NCBI GenBank assembly: GCA_046347625.1
Contig: JAXMFU010000006.1
Span: 62,001 to 126,000 of the forward strand
DNA length: 64,000 bases
Direction: 5' to 3'
Source of the DNA: CAIMUS01 sp046347625
GTDB taxonomy: Bacteria; Pseudomonadota; Gammaproteobacteria; Competibacterales; Competibacteraceae
Under the pieces are notes generated by a model. That model was not told the origin of the DNA, made no database searches, and saw nothing but the letters and a program-made list of their open reading frames with translations. The position numbers and the translations under genes are program-made. This document shows, piece after piece, positions 17,672 through 26,462 of the stretch (position 1 is its first letter; each line of letters starts with the position of its first letter).

Positions 17672-19819
17672 GTGCTTGGACAACTCATCGATGTTCTACG
17701 GTTGGGTTTATTCCTACTGGTCGTCAGCTTGCCGCTGCTTGCTGTCGCCCAGGAAAACAAACCCGCTCCAGCCGATCCAGTGCCGGCCGTTCCCGCCGAG
17801 CAATTGCAGGATCTGGTCAAAGACCTTAACGATCCAGCCGCCCGCGAGCGCCTGATTCGACAACTGAATACCCTGGTACAAGTCAAGGCGGCTCAGGCAA
17901 AGCCGGCAAACGACGTGCACGATGCCACCGCCGCGACCCTGCAGGCGGCCTCCGCCAAAGTGCACGATCTGACCGAGGTTGCCGCGCAACTGGGCGGTAT
18001 CATGGACGCTTTGCCGCGCGCCTTGGCCTGGTTTCGGTCACAACTGGCCAATCCTGAATCCCAGCAAAGATGGCTGGAAATTGCGCAAAATCTGGCCTTG
18101 GTATTGGGCGCCGGCTATGCCGGGTTTTTTCTTCTGCGCCTGCTTACAGTAAAGCCACGACGGCTGCTCGATCGGTATGCCGCCCGTGGTCCGCTGGCGC
18201 GGGTTTTATTTCTGTTACTGCTGTTTCTGCTCGATGCGCTGGCCATTGCCGCCTTCGGCGTCGCCGCCTATGTCAGTTTGGGATTGGTCGATCCTCCCAG
18301 GGAACAGACCCGATTGGTCGCCCTGGCCTGGATCGATGCGGCCATTATCACCCGCACGATATTGGCGGCAAGCCGGATGCTCTCGGCGCCGACGGCATCC
18401 GGTCTGCGCCTGCTCCCCTGGAGTGACGAGACCGCTCATTACCTCAATATCTGGGTTCGCCGCCTGACATTTATCCCGATCTACGGTTATTTCGCGTTGC
18501 AGACGGCGCTGTTACTGGGTCTGCCCAAGGCGGCCTATACCGCTCTGTTGCGCGCGTTGGGGCTGCTGATCACCGCCCTGGTGCTGATCTTTATTTTTCA
18601 AAACCGCGCTGCCGTGGCCGGTTATCTTCGCGGCGAGAAGCCCACCGCCACCCAGACCTTCAGCTTTTGGGTGCTGCGCCGCCGGTTCGCCCAGGTCTGG
18701 CACCTGCTGGCGGCACTCTATGTGCTGGTGCTTTACAGTATCTGGGCACTCGACATCGAGGGTGGCTTCCTGTTCCTGCTGCGGGCCAGCGCATTGACCC
18801 TGCTGATTCTGGTCGTGGGTCAGTACGCCTTGAATCTGCTGTGCTGGGTTTTCGCCCGTGGTTTCTGCATCGGTCCCGAGCTTAAAGCCCAGTTTCCCGG
18901 TCTGGAGACCCGGGTCAACCGCTATATTCCGCTACTCCATGCCGCCGGCAGAGGGCTGATCTACCTGGTCATGACACTGGCGATCCTGCAAGCCTGGGGC
19001 ATCGATACCTTTGCCTGGTTGCTCAGCGAACCGGGACGGGTTTTAAGCCGTACCGCCGCCACCATCGTCGGTATCGTGGCGGCTGCCTTCATTTCCTGGG
19101 AACTGGTCAGCAGCCTGATCGAGCGCTATCTGACCAAAATCGACCGACGCGGCCAGATCCGGCTGCGCAACAGCCGTGCCCGCACGTTGCTGACCGTGGC
19201 TCGCAATGCGCTGTTTATCGTATTGTTGGTATTATCGACCCTGCTGATTCTGTCGGAACTGGGGATCAATATCACGCCGCTGCTGGCCGGTGCGGGCGTG
19301 GTGGGGGTCGCCGTGGGGTTCGGCTCTCAGAAACTGGTGCAGGATATTATCAATGGGGTGCTGATTTTGTCCGAAGATTTGATCGCCGTCGGCGATGTGG
19401 TCGATGTCGGTGGTAAGAGTGGACGGGTCGAAGCGGTCTCGATCCGCCATGTGCGGCTGCGGGATTTGTCCGGCACGGTCCATACCATTCCTTACAGCAC
19501 TATCGGCATTATCAGCAATCTCACCAAAGACTTTTCCTATTACGTCTTCGATGTCAAAGTTGCCTACCATCAGGATGTCGATCAGGTCATGGAGATTTTG
19601 AAGCAACTCGGCGCCGAGTTGCAACGGGACTCGAAGTTCCAATCGCTGATTCTGGAACCGCTGGAAATCCTGGGGGTGGAGGAATTCACCAATGCGGCGG
19701 TCCTAATTAAGGCTAGAATCAGAACTCTGCCTATCAAGCAGTGGACCATAGGCCGTGAGTTCAATCGGCGGCTGAAGCAGCGCTTCGAGGAACTGGGTAT
19801 CGAGATGGCCGCGGCGTAA
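17672..19819 (+). CDS. MscS-family mechanosensitive channel (large, YbiO-like)
   Basis: 715-residue inner-membrane channel that opens on membrane tension to release solutes during hypo-osmotic shock. A signal peptide (LGLFLLVVSLPLLAVAQ) and an Ala/Gln-rich periplasmic region precede many transmembrane helices. The MscS core follows: pore helix GAGVVGVAVGFGSQKLVQDI, then the beta domain (VGDVVDVGGKSGRVEAVSIR, then TIPYSTIGIISNLTKDF) and the C-terminal alpha/beta domain. The start is GTG 17672 behind AGGGGGT. The extra N-terminal helices distinguish it from short MscS and resemble E. coli YbiO. It is likely co-transcribed with trmL, 38 bases downstream. Confidence 0.88.
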   Translation: MLGQLIDVLRLGLFLLVVSLPLLAVAQENKPAPADPVPAVPAEQLQDLVKDLNDPAARERLIRQLNTLVQVKAAQAKPANDVHDATAATLQAASAKVHDLTEVAAQLGGIMDALPRALAWFRSQLANPESQQRWLEIAQNLALVLGAGYAGFFLLRLLTVKPRRLLDRYAARGPLARVLFLLLLFLLDALAIAAFGVAAYVSLGLVDPPREQTRLVALAWIDAAIITRTILAASRMLSAPTASGLRLLPWSDETAHYLNIWVRRLTFIPIYGYFALQTALLLGLPKAAYTALLRALGLLITALVLIFIFQNRAAVAGYLRGEKPTATQTFSFWVLRRRFAQVWHLLAALYVLVLYSIWALDIEGGFLFLLRASALTLLILVVGQYALNLLCWVFARGFCIGPELKAQFPGLETRVNRYIPLLHAAGRGLIYLVMTLAILQAWGIDTFAWLLSEPGRVLSRTAATIVGIVAAAFISWELVSSLIERYLTKIDRRGQIRLRNSRARTLLTVARNALFIVLLVLSTLLILSELGINITPLLAGAGVVGVAVGFGSQKLVQDIINGVLILSEDLIAVGDVVDVGGKSGRVEAVSIRHVRLRDLSGTVHTIPYSTIGIISNLTKDFSYYVFDVKVAYHQDVDQVMEILKQLGAELQRDSKFQSLILEPLEILGVEEFTNAAVLIKARIRTLPIKQWTIGREFNRRLKQRFEELGIEMAAA

Positions 19820-19857
19820 GGTAGGCAGCCGGTTGGCGCTTTGGAGGTTAACCACCA

Positions 19858-20322
19858 TTGTTCCAGGTCGTCTTGTTCGAGCCCGAGATTCCCCCGAATA
19901 CCGGGAATATCATCCGTCTGTGCGCCAATACCGGCGCCCAATTACATTTGATTCGGCCGCTCGGTTTTCGCCTGGACGATAACCGGTTACGGCGGGCCGG
20001 GCTGGATTATCACGAGTGGGCCCGGGTGCGGGAACATGCCGGTTTTTCGGCTTTCCTGGAGACGGTGCAACCGGCTCGGCTCTTTGCCTTCACCACCAAG
20101 GGTAGTTGTGGTTATCATCAGGTGGACTATCGGGAAAACGATGTGCTGCTGTTCGGCCCGGAGACCCGGGGGCTGCCGGCGTGGGTACTGAGTCAGTTTC
20201 CACCGGAACGGCGGCTTCGGATTCCAATGCTGACTCAGGGGCGCAGTTTGAATCTGTCCAACGCCGTGGCGCTGGTGGTTTACGAAGCCTGGCGGCAGTT
20301 GGATTTTAAAGGGGCGAATTGA
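19858..20322 (+). CDS. trmL: tRNA (cytidine/uridine(34)-2'-O)-methyltransferase TrmL
   Basis: SPOUT-class methyltransferase that 2'-O-methylates the wobble base of tRNA-Leu isoacceptors. The trefoil-knot motifs are all present: EIPPNTGNIIRLCANTG (motif 1), VLLFGPETRGLP (motif 2) and RSLNLSNAVALVVYEAWRQL (motif 3). At 154 residues it is the minimal single-domain form, as expected. The start codon is TTG at 19858, supported by TTGGAGG at 19841-19847. Confidence 0.95.
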   Translation: MFQVVLFEPEIPPNTGNIIRLCANTGAQLHLIRPLGFRLDDNRLRRAGLDYHEWARVREHAGFSAFLETVQPARLFAFTTKGSCGYHQVDYRENDVLLFGPETRGLPAWVLSQFPPERRLRIPMLTQGRSLNLSNAVALVVYEAWRQLDFKGAN

Positions 20323-20328
20323 CAGCCC

Positions 20329-20594
20329 GTAGGTCGGGTTACCGTGAAAATCCCCTGTAGGTCGGGTTAGGCGCGCCCGCTAACGAGCCCGCAAATAGCA
20401 GAAACGTTACCGGCGCGCCGTAACCCGACATCGAGGCCGATTTTCATCGCCGAGGGTGCTTTTTTCTGAAAAGCATGACCAGTTAGACGCGCCTACCACC
20501 CAGGTAGCCGCTCACCGCGAGATGACGGGCGCGTCGTAACCCGACAGGGAGCCGAATTTATCGCCGAGGGTGTATTTTTCTGAAAAGCATGATC
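20329..20594. repeat. Composite of GTAGGTCGGGTT/AACCCGAC repeats
   Basis: Several copies of the family GTAGGTCGGGTTAGGCGCGC ... GGCGCGCCGTAACCCGACA, partly inverted. A separate direct repeat, TATCGCCGAGGGTG followed by TTTTTCTGAAAAGCATGA, occurs twice (about 20447-20482 and 20562-20593). No gene is supported here. Confidence 0.7.
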
Positions 20595-21082
20595 GTTGGA
20601 AGGGTAGTGTTCCGAAAGTGTTGTTGACAGGACTTACGAAAATACCCTTTAGCTAAGCAACTCACCACTGTCATTCCGGCTGGGACGCCGGAATCCAGCC
20701 GCCATGGAGGGCAAGCGTCTGGATTCCCGCTTACGCGGGAATGACAGTTTGCGTAAATCCTGGTTAATGGTATGGAGAAGAGGATTGATCTGAACGCCTC
20801 CGATCTGTCACAACAACACTTCTGGAACACTACCGTTGGAAGGGTAGTGTTCCGAAAGTGTTGTTGACAGGACTTACGAAAATACCCTTTAGCTAAGCAA
20901 CTCACCACTGTCATTCCGGCTGGGACGCCGGAATCCAGCCGCCATGGAGGGCAAGCGTCTGGATTCCCGCTTACGCGGGAATGACAGTTTGCGTAAATCC
21001 TGGTTAATGGTATGGAGAAGAGGATTGATCTGAACGCCTCCGATCTGTCACAACAACACTTCTGGAACACTACCGTTGGAAG
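20594..21082. repeat. Tandem duplication of a 240-bp unit containing a dRS3-like palindrome
   Basis: Two apparently identical 240-base units (20594-20833 and 20834-21073) followed by the first eight bases of a third (GTTGGAAG). Each unit contains GTCATTCCGGCTGGGACGCC and ATTCCCGCTTACGCGGGAAT; the latter fits the pattern ATTCCC-N8-GGGAAT of neisserial dRS3 repeats. An open frame on the minus strand (20558-21130) reads the repeat twice and is not a credible gene. Confidence 0.92.
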
Positions 21083-21139
21083 CAAGCTGATAGGTAGTAA
21101 GGATGGCACCCACCCCTCGGCTTGGCCCATACTTTCTTT

Positions 21140-21454
21140 ATGTCAAACGCTTTTGTCAGCCTGGCCAAAACCACCGATCTCAAGCCTGGGACCCTGCGTT
21201 GTGTGCGCGTCCAGGGGCGGCGGATTCTGCTGGCCAATGTCGACGGTCGGTTCTACGCCACGGACGATACCTGTACCCATGAGGATGCCTCGCTATCTTT
21301 AGGTGCGCTCAAAGGGGAATGGGTGAAATGTCCCCTGCATGGCAGCCGCTTCAATGTCCGTACCGGCGAAGTCATGGAGGAACCCGCCGAAGAACCGCTT
21401 AAGACCTACCCTGTGCGCATCGAAGGCGATACTATCCTGGTCGATCTGCCCTAA
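21140..21454 (+). CDS. Rieske [2Fe-2S] ferredoxin-like protein
   Basis: Small cytoplasmic electron-transfer protein of 104 residues. Both cluster-binding motifs are intact: CTHEDASLSLG (C-x-H) and CPLHGSRFNV (C-x2-H), about 17 residues apart. This is the biphenyl-dioxygenase-ferredoxin/NirD-like type rather than the membrane-bound cytochrome bc1 type. ATG 21140 is used, though no clear ribosome-binding site precedes it. No oxygenase or reductase gene is adjacent, so its partner is unknown. The TrpD2-like gene follows after 27 bases on the same strand. Confidence 0.9.
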   Translation: MSNAFVSLAKTTDLKPGTLRCVRVQGRRILLANVDGRFYATDDTCTHEDASLSLGALKGEWVKCPLHGSRFNVRTGEVMEEPAEEPLKTYPVRIEGDTILVDLP

Positions 21455-21481
21455 CGTTCTCAAACCCGCGAGCCAGCCCCC

Positions 21482-22597
21482 ATGAGCCGTCCAGCCGCCA
21501 TTTCGGAACCGACCCGTTTGATGCGTTCCCTGATTCAGCGCGTTGCCACCGGTCCGGAACTCAGCAAGGATCTTTCCCTGGAAGAAGCCCGGGAAGGTAT
21601 GCGCTTGATTCTGAACGGTCAGGTCGATCCGGTGCAGGCGGGCGTATTTCTGATTGCGCTACGGATGAAGCGCGAAACGGACGATGAAAATCGGGGAATA
21701 CTGGAAGCCGTTCGCACCGTCTGCCAGACGCTCACCGCGCCCGTGGACCAGGTAATCGATATCGCCGAACCCTACGACGGTTTCAATCGAACTCTGCCGG
21801 CCTCGCCGTTCCTGCCGGCGCTGCTGGCCTCGCTGGGATTGCCCGCCGTATCTCACGGTCTGGAAACGGTAGGGCCGAAGTTCGGCGTTACCCACCGGCA
21901 GGTGCTGCGCGCCGCGGGCGCACCGGTGGATCTGCCACTGACAGAAGCGGCGAAGCGCCTGGGCGATCCCAAGATCGGCTGGACCTATGTGGATCAAAGC
22001 GTGTTTGCGCCGAAACTACATACCCTGGTCGGATTGCGTACCCTGATCGTCAAGCGCCCGGCCATTACCACGGTGGAAAACCTACTGGGTCCGATCCGTG
22101 GCCGCCTGCAAACTCATCTGATCACCGGTTATGTCCACAAGCCCTATCCCCGTATCTATGCACTGCTCGCCCGCCATGCCGGTTTCGACTCGGCGTTGAT
22201 CGTGCGTGGTGTGGAAGGTGGCGTGATTCCTTCGCTGCGGCAGGGCGGCAAGCTGTTCTATTACCACGACCGGGGCGAAGAACAGGAAATGGATATCGAT
22301 CCCGCCGCACTGGGCATCGAAGCGTCAGTACGGGCGGTACCCTTGCCGGTGGAACTGACCAATGAGGACGGTGTTGCTATGGATAATGCGGCGGTCGCTT
22401 CGGCGACGGCGGAAGCGGGCCTTGCCGCGCTGGCGGGCCAATCGGGTCCCAGCCAGGACAGCCTGGTTTACGGAGCGACGCTTTGCCTGTGGCAGTTACG
22501 GCGTTATGCTTCCCTGATGGAAGCCGCCACGGCGGCCCGTGAGACACTGGACTCCGGTCGGGCGCTGGCCCGGTTCAAGGCATTTGCGGCAACTTAA
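21482..22597 (+). CDS. Anthranilate phosphoribosyltransferase-like protein (TrpD2/YbiB family)
   Basis: 371 residues with the nucleoside-phosphorylase class II/TrpD fold: an N-terminal helical domain (LSLEEAREGMRLILNGQVDP, then FLIALRMKRETDDE) and a C-terminal alpha/beta domain. The PRPP-binding glycine-rich loop of true TrpD is replaced by AEPYDGFNRTL, and no trp genes are nearby. Tryptophan synthesis is therefore unlikely. YbiB-type relatives are reported to bind nucleic acid and to be linked to DNA damage; that role here is inferred. Confidence 0.85.
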   Translation: MSRPAAISEPTRLMRSLIQRVATGPELSKDLSLEEAREGMRLILNGQVDPVQAGVFLIALRMKRETDDENRGILEAVRTVCQTLTAPVDQVIDIAEPYDGFNRTLPASPFLPALLASLGLPAVSHGLETVGPKFGVTHRQVLRAAGAPVDLPLTEAAKRLGDPKIGWTYVDQSVFAPKLHTLVGLRTLIVKRPAITTVENLLGPIRGRLQTHLITGYVHKPYPRIYALLARHAGFDSALIVRGVEGGVIPSLRQGGKLFYYHDRGEEQEMDIDPAALGIEASVRAVPLPVELTNEDGVAMDNAAVASATAEAGLAALAGQSGPSQDSLVYGATLCLWQLRRYASLMEAATAARETLDSGRALARFKAFAAT

Positions 22598-22603
22598 GCA
22601 TCG

Positions 22604-22624
22604 GTAGGGTGCGCATTGCGCACC
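22604..22624. repeat. REP-like palindrome GTAGGGTGCGC family
   Basis: GTAGGGTGCGCATTGCGCACC folds on itself (GGTGCGC/GCGCACC). It sits seven bases after the TrpD2-like stop codon and before purE. Another copy is at 32434-32454. Confidence 0.7.
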
Positions 22625-22663
22625 ATTCAGTTCGTAGAGAGCACCTTAAGAGAAATAACAGCT

Positions 22664-23158
22664 ATGCAATCCCTGGTTGGTCTAATCATGGGCTCCACCT
22701 CCGACTGGAGCACGCTGGAACACGCGGCGACTACACTGGAAAAACTGGGCGTGCCCTTCGAGGTTCGGGTGGTCTCGGCCCATCGTACCCCGGATCTACT
22801 ATTCGAGTACGCAGCGACGGCGGAAACGCGCGGCCTGGAGGTCATTATCGCCGGCGCCGGCGGTGCCGCTCATCTGCCGGGAATGGCCGCCGCCAAAACC
22901 TGTCTGCCGGTGCTGGGCGTACCGGTGCAATCCCAGGCGCTGAACGGGCTGGATTCCCTGCTCTCCATCGTGCAGATGCCAGGCGGCATTCCAGTGGGCA
23001 CGCTGGCTGTCGGCAAGGCCGGCGCGATCAACGCGGCATTGCTGGCTGCCGCCATGCTGGGGAATAAATATCCCGCCATCCGCGAAGCGCTGAAAGCCTT
23101 CCGCGCGGCCCAGACGGAGCAGGTGCTGAGCCGGCCCGACCCCAGGATCGCGCCATGA
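22664..23158 (+). CDS. purE: N5-carboxyaminoimidazole ribonucleotide mutase
   Basis: Class I PurE, which converts N5-CAIR to CAIR in de novo purine synthesis. Motifs visible: GSTSDWSTLEHA (substrate phosphate binding), VVSAHRTPDLL with the catalytic His, and IAGAGGAAHLPGMAAAKT. At 164 residues it has normal length. ATG 22664 lies past the REP at 22604. The stop overlaps the purK start by four bases (ATGA), so the two are translationally coupled. Confidence 0.96.
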   Translation: MQSLVGLIMGSTSDWSTLEHAATTLEKLGVPFEVRVVSAHRTPDLLFEYAATAETRGLEVIIAGAGGAAHLPGMAAAKTCLPVLGVPVQSQALNGLDSLLSIVQMPGGIPVGTLAVGKAGAINAALLAAAMLGNKYPAIREALKAFRAAQTEQVLSRPDPRIAP

Positions 23159-24243
23159 GAGTCGGGATTATCGGCGGCGGTCAACTGGCGCGAATGCTGG
23201 CCCTGGCCGGGTATCCGCTGGGCTTACGTTTTTTGATTCTGGACCCGGCGCCCGATGCCTGTGCCGGCCAGGTCGCCGAACTGATACAAGGCGATTACGA
23301 CGATCGGGAGAAACTGGCGCAACTGGCCGACCGGGTCGATCTGGTGACCTTCGATTTCGAGAATGTGCCGGCGGCGGCGGCGCATTTTCTGGAAGAGACG
23401 GTGTTGGTGTATCCGCCTCCGCCGGCACTGGAAGTCGCCCAGGATCGACTGGCCGAAAAAACGTTGTTCCGAGAACTGGGCATTGCTACGCCCGCGTTCG
23501 CCGCGGTGGACAGTCTGGAAGCGCTGTATTCCGCCGTCGATCAGGTAGGTCTGCCCGCCGTGCTGAAAACCCGCCGTCTAGGGTACGACGGCAAGGGCCA
23601 ACGATTGCTGCGGGACCGGACCGATATCGAGCCGGCCTGGCGGGATTTGAACAGCGTAGCGCTCATTCTGGAGGGCTTCGTGCCCTTTTTGCGCGAAGTC
23701 TCTGTTCTGGCGCTGCGCGACCGCCATGGGATCATGGCGTTTTATCCGCTGGTCGAAAACCGCCATCAGGACGGCATTCTGCGACTTTCCCGCGCACCTT
23801 ACGAGCACGAGGCATTAGCACAACAAGCCCGCGATTACGCCGGTCGGATCTTGCAACGGCTCGACTATGTGGGCCTGCTCGCCATCGAGTTTTTCGTGCT
23901 CGACGGGCAATTACTGGCAAACGAGATGGCGCCCCGGGTGCACAATTCGGGTCATTGGACTATCGAAGGCGCGGAAACCAGCCAGTTCGAGAATCACTTA
24001 CGGGCCATTCTGCGGTTGCCGCTGGGTTCCACTGCTGCAAGGGGCTATTCCGCCATGATCAACTTCATCGGCGAACTGCCCGATCTTAATGCCTTTCTGG
24101 AAGTGCCCGGCCTGCATTTCCACAGCTACGGCAAAGCGCCCAGACCGGGCCGAAAGGTGGGTCATGCGACCCTGCGAGCCGACGATCCGGCGGTGTTGGA
24201 GGCGCATTTGGCGAAATTGTTGCCGTTGGTGAGGCTGGGATAA
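23155..24243 (+). CDS. purK: N5-carboxyaminoimidazole ribonucleotide synthase
   Basis: ATP-grasp ligase that makes N5-CAIR from AIR, ATP and bicarbonate, handing it to PurE. The N-terminus VGIIGGGQLARMLALAGYPL is the family signature. The ATP-grasp domain includes LKTRRLGYDGKGQ and EFFVLDGQLLANEMAPRVHN, and the tail PGRKVGHATL is the usual C-terminal domain. 362 residues is standard. It forms a two-gene operon with purE. Confidence 0.96.
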   Translation: MRVGIIGGGQLARMLALAGYPLGLRFLILDPAPDACAGQVAELIQGDYDDREKLAQLADRVDLVTFDFENVPAAAAHFLEETVLVYPPPPALEVAQDRLAEKTLFRELGIATPAFAAVDSLEALYSAVDQVGLPAVLKTRRLGYDGKGQRLLRDRTDIEPAWRDLNSVALILEGFVPFLREVSVLALRDRHGIMAFYPLVENRHQDGILRLSRAPYEHEALAQQARDYAGRILQRLDYVGLLAIEFFVLDGQLLANEMAPRVHNSGHWTIEGAETSQFENHLRAILRLPLGSTAARGYSAMINFIGELPDLNAFLEVPGLHFHSYGKAPRPGRKVGHATLRADDPAVLEAHLAKLLPLVRLG

Positions 24244-24303
24244 CTGTAAATTTGTTGTCCGAGCTTGTACACTTAGTAAATACTAGCAGGAGAGGTGAAC
24301 CTA

Positions 24304-24636
24304 ATGAAATTTGCAATTAGGCGACCTGATACTCGTCGTCCTTCGTCATCCGGCAAAGATATGACTATGAAACGGACTATTAAGTATCCTGGACAGATTC
24401 CTAGAGCGGAACATACGCCTGCCTTTAAAGTTTTGGCTAGAATTGAAGGCGGGATTTTAGCTGACATGGGTAGTGTGATGGAGTTGTTACCGATGTACAG
24501 GCTGAGCTTGCGGGATGTACGCCCATTTGACAATGATAAGGCTGCGCTGTCTTCCGATTGGCATCGTATCGGCAACGATATGTGGCGCGCCTTAAATAAC
24601 ATGACAAGAGCTTCAAATGAGCGTAAGGCAGACTGA
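24304..24636 (+). CDS. Hypothetical protein upstream of the DUF2335 gene
   Basis: 110 residues with no recognised domain. AGGAGAGG at 24288-24295 places the start at ATG 24304 rather than the upstream GTG. The C-terminal half (IEGGILADMGSVMELLPMYR, then DWHRIGNDMWRALN) looks helical, and the N-terminus is basic. It overlaps the next gene by 20 bases, which suggests a coupled pair. Base composition is AT-richer than purEK upstream, consistent with an acquired two-gene unit. Confidence 0.6.
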   Translation: MKFAIRRPDTRRPSSSGKDMTMKRTIKYPGQIPRAEHTPAFKVLARIEGGILADMGSVMELLPMYRLSLRDVRPFDNDKAALSSDWHRIGNDMWRALNNMTRASNERKAD

Positions 24637-25162
24637 TTCAAATCAAAAACATTCTGCACTAGAGGAAGGTACCAACCTTCCTCTGCAAGAAATTGAGCGG
24701 ACGATTGAAGAAGGGCTTAGGAAAGCCAAAGAAGGAGAAATCAAGGATTCAAATCTTTCAAAAAAGATTGCAGTTCAGATAGTCCGGAGCATCACGAATT
24801 TCTATCGTGGCCCTGTCCCTCCCCCTGCTATGTTAAAGGAATATCATGAAATACAAGCTGATTTTCCAGAACGATTACTGCGTCTTACAGAAGAGGAGGC
24901 TCGCCATAGGAGAGAGATGGAAAAAGCCGTTGTGCAGGGAGAGCATAAGAGAATAAGTCGCGCCCAATGGTTTGCTTTTATTTCGTCCCTAAGTGCTTTT
25001 GGAGTGGCTTCTGCCGCTTTATGGCTCGGTAATCCAGCAGTTGCGGCAATTATCATGTCTACTACTGTTATAGGTTTAGCCGGTGTATTTGTCATTGGCC
25101 GTTATTGGACTAAAACCGATAAAGTAGTACAGGAGGAGAATGCGGAAGGGGAATCTGAATAA
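24617..25162 (+). CDS. DUF2335 predicted membrane protein
   Basis: 181 residues. The middle carries the DUF2335 hallmark PVPPPAMLKEYHEIQADFPE followed by RLLRLTEEEARHRREME. Two closely spaced transmembrane helices follow (FISSLSAFGVASAALWL; AIIMSTTVIGLAGVFVIG) and a short charged tail. Both ends are probably cytoplasmic. The family is of unknown function and often occurs in accessory regions. It overlaps the small gene upstream by 20 bases. Confidence 0.82.
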   Translation: MSVRQTDSNQKHSALEEGTNLPLQEIERTIEEGLRKAKEGEIKDSNLSKKIAVQIVRSITNFYRGPVPPPAMLKEYHEIQADFPERLLRLTEEEARHRREMEKAVVQGEHKRISRAQWFAFISSLSAFGVASAALWLGNPAVAAIIMSTTVIGLAGVFVIGRYWTKTDKVVQEENAEGESE

Positions 25163-25259
25163 ACTAACCATTAGGCCATAATAAGCATAAGCATTTCCGG
25201 CCGTAGAGAAATTTCTGAGAACGTTTAACGGCCCTATCCCAGCAAGCCGGAATGTACCT

Positions 25260-26195
25260 TTAAGCCGCAGCCAACCGCCTTACCCCCTCCCCCAGCGGAC
25301 AATCCAGCACCGCCTGGGCCAGTACTTCGATGACCTTGAGCCGGGGAAAGCCCTTGCGCCAGGCCAGCGCCACCACCCGCCGCGGCGCCGGGTCGGCGAA
25401 CGGACGGCTGCTCAGCAGTTCCAACGGGTAAGGATAATTATTGACCGAGGTCTGCGGCAATACAGTCACTCCCATTCCGGTCGCTACCATCAATCGGATG
25501 GTTTCCAGCGAACCGCCTTCCAGGGTTTTCTGCATATTGTCGGCGGAAATCCGGGTTCGATGACATTCGGGGCAGGCTTGCAAGACCTGATCCCGGAAGC
25601 AATGCCCCGGACCCAGCAGTAATAAATCCTCCCGCGCTAATTCCTGGGCGGTAATAACGCTTTCCCGCTCCAGCCGGTGACCTTTCGGCAGCACGACCAC
25701 GAACGGTTCCTCGTACAACGCCTGGGTCCGTATGCCTGCTTCCTCGAAGGGCAAGGCCAGAATCAATACGTCCAGTTCACCCTGCTTGAGACGCTCGCTC
25801 AGCACCGCCGTATAATTTTCCTCGATCTGCAAGGGCATCCGGGGCGCCCGGTCGCGCAGCAGCGGAATGAGATAGGGCAGCAGATAGGGGCCAATGGTAT
25901 AGATCACACCCAGCCGTAACACGCCGGCCAGTTCGTCCTGTCCCTGGGCGGCCAATTGCGGAATCACCGCGGCGGCTTCCAGCACCTGCTGGGCCTGCTC
26001 CACCACCCGTTGCCCGAGTGGAGTCACGACCACGGCACCCGGCAAGCGCTCGAATAGACTCACGTCCAGTTCTTCTTCCAGCTTGCGCACCGCCACGCTC
26101 AGGGTCGGCTGGCTGACAAAGCAGGCTTCGGCGGCCCGGCCAAAGTGACGTTCTCGAGCGACGGCGACAATATAACGCAGTTCAGTCAGGGTCAC
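25260..26195 (-). CDS. oxyR: Hydrogen peroxide-sensing transcriptional regulator OxyR
   Basis: LysR-type activator that turns on peroxide defence genes when oxidised. The N-terminal HTH reads HFGRAAEACFVSQPTLSVAV. The regulatory domain has the redox pair GPGHCFRDQVLQAC with Cys199 and Cys208, the exact E. coli positions, which argues strongly for OxyR over a generic LysR protein. An extra Cys at 211 is close by. 311 residues; start GTG 26195 behind GGGAGC. No catalase or peroxiredoxin gene is adjacent. Confidence 0.93.
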   Translation of the reverse strand: MTLTELRYIVAVARERHFGRAAEACFVSQPTLSVAVRKLEEELDVSLFERLPGAVVVTPLGQRVVEQAQQVLEAAAVIPQLAAQGQDELAGVLRLGVIYTIGPYLLPYLIPLLRDRAPRMPLQIEENYTAVLSERLKQGELDVLILALPFEEAGIRTQALYEEPFVVVLPKGHRLERESVITAQELAREDLLLLGPGHCFRDQVLQACPECHRTRISADNMQKTLEGGSLETIRLMVATGMGVTVLPQTSVNNYPYPLELLSSRPFADPAPRRVVALAWRKGFPRLKVIEVLAQAVLDCPLGEGVRRLAAA

Positions 26196-26462
26196 GGCTC
26201 GCTCCCGTTTCCCATGGCGATGGGGACTGTTCTCTTATGGACATTATAGGCATTTACGTGTAGCTTTGTGAGCGGCTACAGACCGATGGGGCATCGAGCG
26301 CCTGGCGGCCCGACGCCCTGCAAATCGAGTTGCACTGCGGGTCTATCCGCCAATCCGAGCACCTGCGCCGGCCACGACAGTTAGCACAAGTTTCGTGCGT
26401 TTTCTCTATTGTAGTCTCAGTGTCCCCATCCTACACTCCTAATAACGAGGTAAAGAGGTTCC

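Noticed and set aside
20558..21130. 190-codon open frame on the minus strand
   Set aside because: It translates the 240-bp duplication twice, including the palindromic repeat peptide (CHSRVSGNPDACPP). There is no start signal and no protein-like composition outside the repeat.
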